Of a stretch of 64,000 nt of DNA, positions 43,797-51,197 are shown in pieces; the first letter of the stretch is position 1, and every line of letters begins with the position of its first letter. The translations under genes were made by a program, and so were the position numbers. The notes beneath the pieces are model-generated. The model worked only from the letters and a program-made list of their open reading frames with translations, made no database searches and was not told the origin of the DNA. The stretch covers positions 33,406 through 97,405 of the forward strand of contig NZ_RWIN01000149.1 in the NCBI RefSeq assembly GCF_009761815.1. Reading direction: 5' to 3'. This DNA comes from Pseudomonas sp. PB120. Lineage in GTDB: Bacteria; Pseudomonadota; Gammaproteobacteria; Pseudomonadales; Pseudomonadaceae.

Positions 43797-44831
43797 ATGC
43801 GTGCACGATTTTTATCAATGGCGGCCTTCCTGGCCGCGTTGTTGTTTGGCTTACCGTCCTTTGCGGCGTCTCGTTGCGATGTCAATGTTCCGACTGAACA
43901 TGCCGATCTGGCCCAGGTAAGCCTGGCGTACCAGAGCATCGGCCGTGCCTCGGACCCCGCGTTATTGCTGGTGATGGGCCTTGGTGGGCAATTGATCCAC
44001 TGGCCGGACGAGGTGGTGGTCGCGCTGTGTCAGCAGGGCTTTCGGGTGATTCGTTATGACAACCGCGACGTCGGTCTCTCCACTTGGCGGCAGGCGCCGG
44101 TCGAGGCCAACCTGACCTTCGAAGCGCTGCGCTACAAACTGGGCTTGCCGGTGTCGGCGCCGTACACCCTGACGGACATGGCAGACGATGCGCTGGGGTT
44201 GATGGATGCGTTGCACGTCGAGCAATTCCACGTGTTGGGCGCGAGCATGGGCGGGATGATCGCCCAGCACATGGCGGCCATGGCGCCGCAGCGGGTCGAG
44301 AGCCTGACGCTGATCATGACCACCTCCGGTGCCGAAGGGCTGCCGGCGCCGAGTGAGGCGCTGGTGCAGTTGTTGTCGCGCCGAGGGGCGCCGAATCGTG
44401 AAGCGGCCCTTGAACAGCAGGCCGATTTGCTGGCGGCGCTGGGCAGCCCGACCGTGACAGACGACCGGCAGGCGTTGCTGCATCAGGCAGCGGTGTCGTA
44501 TGACCGGGCGTTCAATCCTGAGGGCGTGAAGCGCCAGATCATGGCGATTCTCGCCGAGCCGAGCCGGGTGGCGTTGCTCAATCAGTTGCGGGTGCCGACG
44601 CTGGTGGTGCATGGCACGGCCGATCCGCTGTTGCCGGTCATGCATGGGGTACATTTGGCCGCGCATATTCGTGGTAGCCAGTTGAAGTTAATTCCGGGGT
44701 TGGCGCATCGGTTCCAGGAGGCGTTCAAGGCGCCATTGCTGGCGGCGGTGTTGCCGTATCTGCAGGCGCATCGGGAGGATGCTTCGCATTGGGCACAGAT
44801 TGATCCTGTGCCTGCGCCGAATCTGTTGTGA
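43797..44831 (+). CDS. Secreted alpha/beta-fold hydrolase
   Basis: A 344-residue hydrolase with a signal peptide RFLSMAAFLAALLFGLPSFA and mature start ASRCDVNVP. The alpha/beta-hydrolase core has LLLVMGLGGQLIHWPDEVV (oxyanion region), FRVIRYDNRDVGLST, VLGASMGGMIAQHMAAMAPQ (nucleophile elbow G-A-S-M-G, S near residue 155), LVVHGTADPLLP (Asp) and PGLAHRFQEAF (His). The catalytic triad is complete. Close to proteins annotated as alpha/beta hydrolases or esterases; no substrate evident. The start is uncertain: ATG 43797 gives the signal peptide at the N-terminus, whereas an in-frame ATG at 43689 adds 36 residues and has no good ribosome site either. Confidence 0.75.
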   Translation: MRARFLSMAAFLAALLFGLPSFAASRCDVNVPTEHADLAQVSLAYQSIGRASDPALLLVMGLGGQLIHWPDEVVVALCQQGFRVIRYDNRDVGLSTWRQAPVEANLTFEALRYKLGLPVSAPYTLTDMADDALGLMDALHVEQFHVLGASMGGMIAQHMAAMAPQRVESLTLIMTTSGAEGLPAPSEALVQLLSRRGAPNREAALEQQADLLAALGSPTVTDDRQALLHQAAVSYDRAFNPEGVKRQIMAILAEPSRVALLNQLRVPTLVVHGTADPLLPVMHGVHLAAHIRGSQLKLIPGLAHRFQEAFKAPLLAAVLPYLQAHREDASHWAQIDPVPAPNLL

Positions 44832-44898
44832 TGGCAGCCCGGTTCTTCAGGTGTATCGTGCACTCTTTCCGGCGCGTTTCCCGTCTGCGAGGTGAGTG

Positions 44899-45564
44899 AT
44901 GAGTAGCCCTTTGAAGATCGATTTCGTCAGCGACGTGTCGTGCCCCTGGTGCGTCGTGGGCCTGTATGGATTGACCCGGGCCCTGGATTTGCTGGGTGAT
45001 GAGGTCCAGGCCGAGATCCGTTTCCAGCCGTTCGAGCTGAATCCGAAGATGGGACCAGAAGGGCAGAACATCACTGAGCACATCACCGAAAAGTACGGCT
45101 CGACCCCGGAGCAGTCGCAGAAGAACCGCGAGATGATCCGCGCGCGGGGCGCCGATGTCGGGTTTGCCTTTCGCACCGACGGCAACAGCCGGATCTACAA
45201 CACCTTCGATGCGCATCGCTTGCTGTATTGGGCGGGGCTGGAAGGCTTGCAGTTCAATCTGAAAGAGGCGCTGTTCAAGGCCTATTTCACCGATGGCGGC
45301 AACCCTTCCGACCCAGGGCAGTTGGCGCAGATCGCTGAAAGCGTAGGCCTGGATCGGCAGCGGGCCGAGGCAATCCTGCGTTCCGATGAGTTTGCCCAGG
45401 AAGTTCGTGAAGAAGAAAAGCTGTGGCTCGCGCGTGGCGTGAGTTCGGTGCCGACGGTGGTGTTCAACGGCCAATACGCGGTCAGTGGCGGACAGCCGGT
45501 GGAGACATTTGTCGGGGCGATTCGGCAAATCATGAGTGAAGCGAAGGGCGGAACAGTCAGCTGA
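44899..45564 (+). CDS. DsbA-family oxidoreductase (FrnE-like)
   Basis: A 221-residue cytoplasmic thioredoxin-fold protein. The active-site motif SCPWCVVG (C-P-W-C) lies near residue 14, as in FrnE/DSBA-type proteins annotated in many Pseudomonas genomes. FQPFELNPKMGPEGQNI and the C-terminal GVSSVPTVVFNGQYAVSGGQ (cis-Pro loop in SVPTV) agree. There is no signal peptide, so it is not the periplasmic DsbA. GAGG is six bases before ATG 44899. Its role may be thiol redox control or glutathione-linked isomerisation. Confidence 0.85.
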   Translation: MSSPLKIDFVSDVSCPWCVVGLYGLTRALDLLGDEVQAEIRFQPFELNPKMGPEGQNITEHITEKYGSTPEQSQKNREMIRARGADVGFAFRTDGNSRIYNTFDAHRLLYWAGLEGLQFNLKEALFKAYFTDGGNPSDPGQLAQIAESVGLDRQRAEAILRSDEFAQEVREEEKLWLARGVSSVPTVVFNGQYAVSGGQPVETFVGAIRQIMSEAKGGTVS

Positions 45565-45660
45565 CAGATTACTGTCGTCAAAAAAGTATCAATGTGCCAC
45601 TATGGTTTTGGCTGTCGCTGCCGATACAGGCAGCGACTTTAAATCATAGGGATTTGATTC

Positions 45661-46356
45661 ATGACTTACCGTGCTTTACGTACCTGGGCTGTACTGACCC
45701 TGCTCGCCTGCCTGACCCTCACCGGCTGTGCCCACGTTCAACCTCCTGTCCCGCTGGACAATCAATTCTGGGATGCCAAGGAGCCGACCATCGGCGTGGC
45801 CATCACCGTAGTTCCGGAACCCGTACTGGCATTGACCGGTAACCAGGGCATTCTCGATTACGCCATCAACAAAGGCGTCAACAGCAAGCTCAGCGACAAC
45901 GTCGAGAAATGGCAAACCCGTGACCTCAACACCTTGCCTGACGCCATCGTCGCCAAGCTGCAGGCCAAAGGCTACAAGGCCAAGCGAATCAACGAGCCGG
46001 TTGATCTGAAGGTCTACAAGGAAACCAGTTTCCGCGAAGGCTACACCGGCCGCGACCTGACGCCGATCAAGGGCGCTTATGGCGTCGATCGTCTGTTGCT
46101 GGTCAATGTCTTCGCCACGGGTGCCACCCGCAGCTACTACAGCATCGTGCCGACCAGCGTGCCGATGGCGCAGGTGAGCGGGCAGGGCATGGTGGTCGAC
46201 CTGGCCGACAACAAACTGCTGTGGTTCAAACCCTTCGCTGCCGTGCAAGCCGCGCAGGGCGAGTGGGATGAGCCGACTTACACCAACCTGTCCAACGCCT
46301 TCTACCAGGCCATGGACAACAGCCGTCAGCAAATGATTACGCCGTTCGAGCAATGA
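45661..46356 (+). CDS. Hypothetical lipoprotein (first of a pair)
   Basis: A 231-residue protein with a lipoprotein signal (MTYRALRTWAVLTLLACLTL then TGC; C23). It is not recognised by family. The mature chain has KEPTIGVAITVVPEPVLALTG and later GAYGVDRLLLVNVFATGATR, then YYSIVPTSVPMAQVSGQGMVV, alternating beta-type patterns without catalytic residues that I can name. ATG 45661 follows GATTTGATTC. It overlaps the next lipoprotein gene by four bases (ATGA), so the two are co-translated and probably form an outer-membrane complex. Confidence 0.7.
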   Translation: MTYRALRTWAVLTLLACLTLTGCAHVQPPVPLDNQFWDAKEPTIGVAITVVPEPVLALTGNQGILDYAINKGVNSKLSDNVEKWQTRDLNTLPDAIVAKLQAKGYKAKRINEPVDLKVYKETSFREGYTGRDLTPIKGAYGVDRLLLVNVFATGATRSYYSIVPTSVPMAQVSGQGMVVDLADNKLLWFKPFAAVQAAQGEWDEPTYTNLSNAFYQAMDNSRQQMITPFEQ

Positions 46357-47261
46357 AACGGCCCATCGGGGTGGCCAGTACGCTGGCCCTGCTGATGCTG
46401 GCCGGCTGCGCGCAGAAACCGGCACCTGAAATGGGCTTCAAGGCCCAGAGCGCGTTGCCGTATGTCCAGGCCCATGGCCTCAAAGTGGACATGCAGCTGC
46501 CCGCATCGTTTGTCGGTGCCAGTACCGTGATTGACTCAGAGGCGGCGCAGAAAGCGGCGTCGTCGAGTCATAACCTGGTGGCGAGCTCGGGTAACACCGC
46601 CGGGCTGGCCGGGTTGCTGCTGGCCAGCCTGATCAATACCCAGATGGGCAGCGGCAGTTTGCAGCGCGACGCGGAAAAGTCGGCACAAAAGGACGCACGT
46701 CCGATGGCCGACTTGCTTGCTGGCGCCCCGTTGCAGGAACGCTTGCAGAAGCGTTATCAACAGGCATCCCAAGTGGCGGGGCTCAAGCAGGGCGAGGGGC
46801 AAGTCACCGCGCGTCTGGTGATCGAACCCAAGCTGATGCTCACCCCCGATCGCGGCAGTTTTGTGCTGATCAATCAGGTGCAGGTTCAGGACATTGCCGG
46901 TTCGGCGCTGTATCGCATGCGGATCGAAGTCGCCAGCCAGCCCATTCGGCGCTGTGGCAACAAGTGCATCGACGACGGCGGGCTCGACCTGGCGAAGGTC
47001 ACGGCCGTGCTCGACGAATGCATCGACGAGTCCATGCGCGTCCTGGCCACCGACCTGATGCAACCCGCCCCGCCTGAAGCGGCGCAGGAAACCCTGCGGT
47101 ATGTGCTTGATGGCCAGCGCGTGGTCGAGCGTGGCTATCAACTGGCCAACAACGGCAACTACTGGCGCTACCGCAACCTCTACGGCGCGGTGAAATCGGT
47201 GCCGGTGCCGTTCGAAGATGCCCTGACGCAAGCGCAGCTGCAAAAGGTCTACGGGCAGTAA
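46353..47261 (+). CDS. Hypothetical lipoprotein (second of a pair)
   Basis: A 302-residue protein with signal KRPIGVASTLALLMLAGC (lipobox LAGC, C19). After it come a low-complexity Ala/Ser stretch (SEAAQKAASSSHNLVASSG), a hydrophobic segment TAGLAGLLLASLINTQMG (residues about 83-100), and a structured C-terminal half with VTARLVIEPKLMLTPDRG, then CGNKCIDD, and LDEC. No catalytic motif seen and no family recognised. Translationally coupled to the preceding lipoprotein; a single REP follows. Confidence 0.7.
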   Translation: MKRPIGVASTLALLMLAGCAQKPAPEMGFKAQSALPYVQAHGLKVDMQLPASFVGASTVIDSEAAQKAASSSHNLVASSGNTAGLAGLLLASLINTQMGSGSLQRDAEKSAQKDARPMADLLAGAPLQERLQKRYQQASQVAGLKQGEGQVTARLVIEPKLMLTPDRGSFVLINQVQVQDIAGSALYRMRIEVASQPIRRCGNKCIDDGGLDLAKVTAVLDECIDESMRVLATDLMQPAPPEAAQETLRYVLDGQRVVERGYQLANNGNYWRYRNLYGAVKSVPVPFEDALTQAQLQKVYGQ

Positions 47262-47272
47262 CAGATCACCTT

Positions 47273-47313
47273 TGTGGCGAGGGAGCTTGCTCCCGCTGGA
47301 GTGCGAAGCAGTC
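47273..47313. repeat. Single REP (GTGGCGAGGGAGC family)
   Basis: TGTGGCGAGGGAGCTTGCTC with the tail GTGCGAAGCAGTCCC; no inverted partner in the gap. Between the lipoprotein pair and the convergent lipase gene. Confidence 0.85.
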
Positions 47314-47370
47314 CCGTTTTATGGGCCGCAACAAAATCCAGCGTGGGCAGAGCCCCATGATTTCCATCGT

Positions 47371-49560
47371 TCAGGTAATCGAATCGATATCGAGGGTATA
47401 CGGCGCCCCAGGCGCATGGCCGTAGATCGACGCCATCAGCTCGTCGTCATTCGTGGTCTTCGGGGCCATGGCCAACTGCTCTTCAACCTGATTTTCCGGG
47501 TGTAGCTGCCAGCGCAAAAGATTTTCTGCCAGGTGTTCTGGTTGTTCGGCCAACAATCCATACACGTTCTTATCGCTAACGCGCTGGCCCCAAAGTCTCG
47601 CCAGTCGATCACGTGTGGCTTGTACTTTATCCACTTCAAGATTGAGGGCGGGGATTGTCGTTTCGATGGCTTCTTTAGCGGCACGAGAGGTGCTGTTAAG
47701 CAACTCTTTTCGCCTGGAACGCAGCTGAAGAATGATGCGTTGAAGTGCCCCCTCTATCCATTCGAACTCGCGCTCGGTCACGATGGAGCGTTTCGACTTC
47801 AGCGCTTCCTGCCAGCGAAGGAGCGTGACCCAGGCCGCGGGAATGTAGCCGCCGACCATTGAGTGGTTACCCGCCTTTAAAAATTGAGTCACCAACGTCG
47901 GTCTGTCCGGAAGCCCGTGTTGTTGCTGGAGCGCTACAGTGCAAGCGGCGTGCTGGGTAATGGTGTCGCAACCTGGCTCCCACAGGATCATGGACATTTC
48001 CTTGCGGCCAAACTGCACCGGCAAGGCGTGATACAACTTGCCATGGTGTTCGTAGGGCTCACCCGTCCAGTTGGTAATACCGGCTAAAAAAACCGAGAGG
48101 CCGGCGGGTACGTTGACAAAGGTTAGCGCCGCTCCGGTTGCGAAAACGCCAGCCTTGGTGTTCATCCAGGTGCCGGGCACGCTGGGCACCGGGTCGTTGT
48201 GGTTGACCATGCGGTAATGCACCAGCGAGGCTGCGCCTTTTGTGAAAGTGGCGTCGCCGGCGCGAGGGGCGCCGTAGGTGTAGAGCTGGATGTTGTAGTC
48301 TTCTGACCTGCGACGCAGCATTTCTGAGAGGAGTAATGCCACGGCTCCTCCCAGGCTGTGGCCGCAGATTATGAGCTTTTGCCCGGCATAGAATTTGTCA
48401 AAGTACTTCACGACGAAGTCATAGGCTTTCTGCGCGGCTTCGTAGAAACCACGATGCACTTTGCTGTCGGTGTCCTCGAACGGTACCTGGAATGCATCGG
48501 CATCGCGCAAGCCATCCGCTATGAGTTCATAGGTGCCGCGCACTGCGATCAGTATCAGTTCGTTGTTGTGCGTAATGAAGGCCTGGGTGTCAGTAGCTTT
48601 TTCTCCAAGCGTGCTGTCGTCGAGAAAGTGAATGTTGGCGGGGTGTTCCTGATCGTCTTTTCGACCCGGCTTATTGGCATCGTAGAGATCCGGATCGAAG
48701 GGCACGATTTCCAGACGTTTGGAGTACGGCACATCTTCATACAGCGGGTAGTAGGCTGCTTTTTGTGCTGAATCTACCTTCCCGAGTTCTTCAAACTTGG
48801 CCAGTGCGTCCCCGTACCAATTGCCCACGCTTGGCTGTAGGGGAAAGCTGACGGTCTTGGTTGTGACGGGATGCTCATCAGGCTTCTGACCAAACGGGCA
48901 GTAACTCAAGGTGGCCATCAAAGCGAGCTGATACAGGTTGAGCGCGCAGAATTCGGGGGCGGTCGACAGCATGGGGCGCAAAGCCCGCAGTGGCCGAACT
49001 TCCAGCACGGTGTGCTGCATCGGCAACAGCGCCACACCGAGTGCGCCATGTTTTCCCATGATTTTTGCGGCCCCCGCGGTGTGGGGGAAATGACGATAAA
49101 CCTCGGGAGGTAAATGGGAGGCATGCTCGACCAGATGCCGTACTTCTACCTGGAAGTATTCGTCGGCACAGGCTTGTGCTGGGTTCTCTCTGGTGCGGGT
49201 TGAGTTCTGGTTTAGAAAACGGGTTTGCTCCGCGCGGACTTGGAGTTCGGTGATTTCGAGGGCGTAATGCGGTCTTGTTATCAGGTCTTTATATAACTTC
49301 TCAGTGCCTTGGTACTTCTGATCAAAAGTCAGCGCGACGGGCCCCGCAAAGTGATTAGTGATCTTGGCTGTACCCGTGATATCCAGATAACCACTGTATT
49401 TTTGACCTTCCGAATCAATCGCTGTGTAGGCTAGTCCAGCATAAGGCTCGCCAGAACCGAACTCATCGACCAACTGAAAACTGCTGCTCCTGCCTTGTAC
49501 TGGGCATGTCAGGATGCGACTACTCAAACCTGATTCCAGCTCTTTCTCCAATGACGTCAT
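47371..49560 (-). CDS. Class-3 lipase, probable type VI secretion effector
   Basis: A 729-residue protein without a signal peptide. Its lipase core has the nucleophile elbow KLIICGHSLGGAVALLLSE (GHSLG; Ser near residue 404), the aspartate in NHNDPVPSVPG and a histidine in the HHGKLYHALP segment. LILIAVRGTYELIADGLRDA upstream is the beginning of the lipase_3 fold. About 320 residues of unrecognised sequence precede it and a helical tail of some 200 residues follows. The gene lies last in the run vgrG, DUF4123 adaptor, lipoprotein, lipase, which is the usual arrangement for a VgrG-delivered lipase effector acting on periplasmic membranes. Phospholipase activity is inferred. Which Tle family it belongs to I cannot say. 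Confidence 0.85.
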   Translation of the reverse strand: MTSLEKELESGLSSRILTCPVQGRSSSFQLVDEFGSGEPYAGLAYTAIDSEGQKYSGYLDITGTAKITNHFAGPVALTFDQKYQGTEKLYKDLITRPHYALEITELQVRAEQTRFLNQNSTRTRENPAQACADEYFQVEVRHLVEHASHLPPEVYRHFPHTAGAAKIMGKHGALGVALLPMQHTVLEVRPLRALRPMLSTAPEFCALNLYQLALMATLSYCPFGQKPDEHPVTTKTVSFPLQPSVGNWYGDALAKFEELGKVDSAQKAAYYPLYEDVPYSKRLEIVPFDPDLYDANKPGRKDDQEHPANIHFLDDSTLGEKATDTQAFITHNNELILIAVRGTYELIADGLRDADAFQVPFEDTDSKVHRGFYEAAQKAYDFVVKYFDKFYAGQKLIICGHSLGGAVALLLSEMLRRRSEDYNIQLYTYGAPRAGDATFTKGAASLVHYRMVNHNDPVPSVPGTWMNTKAGVFATGAALTFVNVPAGLSVFLAGITNWTGEPYEHHGKLYHALPVQFGRKEMSMILWEPGCDTITQHAACTVALQQQHGLPDRPTLVTQFLKAGNHSMVGGYIPAAWVTLLRWQEALKSKRSIVTEREFEWIEGALQRIILQLRSRRKELLNSTSRAAKEAIETTIPALNLEVDKVQATRDRLARLWGQRVSDKNVYGLLAEQPEHLAENLLRWQLHPENQVEEQLAMAPKTTNDDELMASIYGHAPGAPYTLDIDSIT

Positions 49561-49572
49561 GTCAAACGCTCC

Positions 49573-50346
49573 TTATTCTGTGCAGCCGGGGTATATGGTG
49601 CAGATGCGCCCATCCACCATTTTGAAAGTGCTGAAATCTGTGTAGTTGCCATTGCAGTAAGCGTGTTCCTCTTCGAGGCCTTCGCCCATGCAACGCTTCC
49701 AGCCATTGGGCACTTTGACCCAGGTGTCCCCCCAGCCGGGCCTTTCCTCCCTGGCCAACGTAATCTTCATCTTCACGGTTTTACCCGCCAGCTGATCAGG
49801 GCTGTACGCCGAAAACGGGCGGCCACGCTCCCGCGTGCCCTGTTCGTCGGTTTCTTTGCAGTCGAGAATTTTTCTGAGAATGCGCGGCTTGCCTGACGTG
49901 CGAAACAGCCACTGACATTGACCGTAAAAGGTGTTTTCACCGGCATCGCTGAATGTTCGTTTGAACCGCTCCTCCAGATCATCACGAACAGCGACGATGG
50001 CGCTGTCCCCGCCAAAGTCACCTCGGGATTTGCCGTAGCTGGAGTTGATTTCCAACCTGATGCGCCTGATCACCAACGGACAGCCACTCACCGTCCTGTA
50101 CAAAGCAATCTCAGAGTCCGGCGTATAGCTTTCACGCCATTTCAAATTGAACCCCACGGCAGTATTTCTCCCTCCCGGGACGGTGCAGGTTTCACCTTTC
50201 GCCGGCACATACTCAGCAATGGCCTGATAGGCAAAATCGGGTGGCAAGTCAGCGGTGAAGGTGAATGTCTGTGATTTGTTCACGGAGCAGCCTGTCGCCA
50301 GCACAAGGCAGCCTCCAAGCGTCGCGGTGCGCCATACGCGTCTCAT
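49573..50346 (-). CDS. Hypothetical lipoprotein, candidate immunity protein for the lipase
   Basis: A 257-residue protein with signal RRVWRTATLGGCLVLATGC, a plausible lipobox (LATGC). Several cysteines follow (CTVPGG, GCPLVI, CQWLF, DCKE, CMGEG, YCNGN, CTIYPGC), an unusual number for a lipoprotein and likely disulfide-bonded in the periplasm. It overlaps the DUF4123 gene by four bases and ends 12 bases before the lipase start. Immunity proteins against T6SS lipases are often periplasm-facing lipoproteins encoded next to the effector. The function is inferred from position; the sequence itself is not recognised. ATG 50346 is preferred over a longer in-frame start at 50367. Confidence 0.7.
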   Translation of the reverse strand: MRRVWRTATLGGCLVLATGCSVNKSQTFTFTADLPPDFAYQAIAEYVPAKGETCTVPGGRNTAVGFNLKWRESYTPDSEIALYRTVSGCPLVIRRIRLEINSSYGKSRGDFGGDSAIVAVRDDLEERFKRTFSDAGENTFYGQCQWLFRTSGKPRILRKILDCKETDEQGTRERGRPFSAYSPDQLAGKTVKMKITLAREERPGWGDTWVKVPNGWKRCMGEGLEEEHAYCNGNYTDFSTFKMVDGRICTIYPGCTE

Positions 50347-51197
50347 AACGGCTCCACCCCCTGCCAAAACTGCGCTTCTCGATGCACCCGTTCAAAGTGT
50401 TCCGCCGGGTTCTCATTCGCACGCGCCTGCCAGTACGGCGCCAGCGTATAAGCGGGTGCCTGCAGGCCCTGGGTCAGTAGAAACTCCACCTGTTCCGGCT
50501 CGTGCCAGCCCCATGCTTCCGCCAGGGCCAACCGGTCGCGCAACCAGTTGTCCGGGTCCTGAGCGTCGGCGAGTTTCGCGTAAGCCGTCACCTGCTCGGC
50601 CAACAAGTAACGATGGGCATTGAGCAGGCGAATCTCCGTGGCCTGCGAATCTGGGACAGGAGTACGCAACCAGAGGGGGGCATCCGGTACGGGGTAGATG
50701 CCGGGGGCAGGGCTGATGGTGATATTCCAGTGGGGGGCGTTCCAGTAGCAGACGTTGATCGCCGGTCCGAGGTAAGCCGGATAAGCGTCGGCCGGCAAAT
50801 GCTTCAGCGCACGAGCCAATACCCGATTGTCGTGAAAGCGGTACAGCGCTTGATGAGGCCGCACCCCCATGATCAACCGTTCCTGCCAGTGCTTGACCAG
50901 TTGCGGCAACTCGCCTTTTCGAACGCTGGCAAGCCAGCCCCAATTTCGTTGCGGGTTCGCCAGCAGGTCTTCAATGCGTGGGTCGTTTGGCTGATCAAGT
51001 CGAAAGACAAAGGGCCCGGAGTCCGTCAGATCGGTGACCAGAGTTCGGACGTACACGCTCTGGTATTGATCGAAATGGCTGGTCTTCAGCAACAACTGCC
51101 GGGTATCACGTTCATTCTCCGAGTCCAGTACCAGACACAATTCGTGGCCAAGGCGCCGCTGTTCGGTCATCCATTGGTGAGGCAGAGAGTCGATCAT
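50343..51197 (-). CDS. DUF4123 domain T6SS adaptor (Tap/TEC-like)
   Basis: A 284-residue chaperone/adaptor that loads effectors on VgrG. It begins MIDSLPHQWMTEQRRLGHEL and continues FVFRLDQPNDPRIEDLL, WGWLASVRKGELPQLVKHW, and FHDNRVLARALKHLP, the DUF4123 pattern. ATG 51197 overlaps the VgrG stop by four bases (ATGA), so both are made together. The neighbouring lipase is its probable cargo. Confidence 0.9.
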   Translation of the reverse strand: MIDSLPHQWMTEQRRLGHELCLVLDSENERDTRQLLLKTSHFDQYQSVYVRTLVTDLTDSGPFVFRLDQPNDPRIEDLLANPQRNWGWLASVRKGELPQLVKHWQERLIMGVRPHQALYRFHDNRVLARALKHLPADAYPAYLGPAINVCYWNAPHWNITISPAPGIYPVPDAPLWLRTPVPDSQATEIRLLNAHRYLLAEQVTAYAKLADAQDPDNWLRDRLALAEAWGWHEPEQVEFLLTQGLQAPAYTLAPYWQARANENPAEHFERVHREAQFWQGVEPL

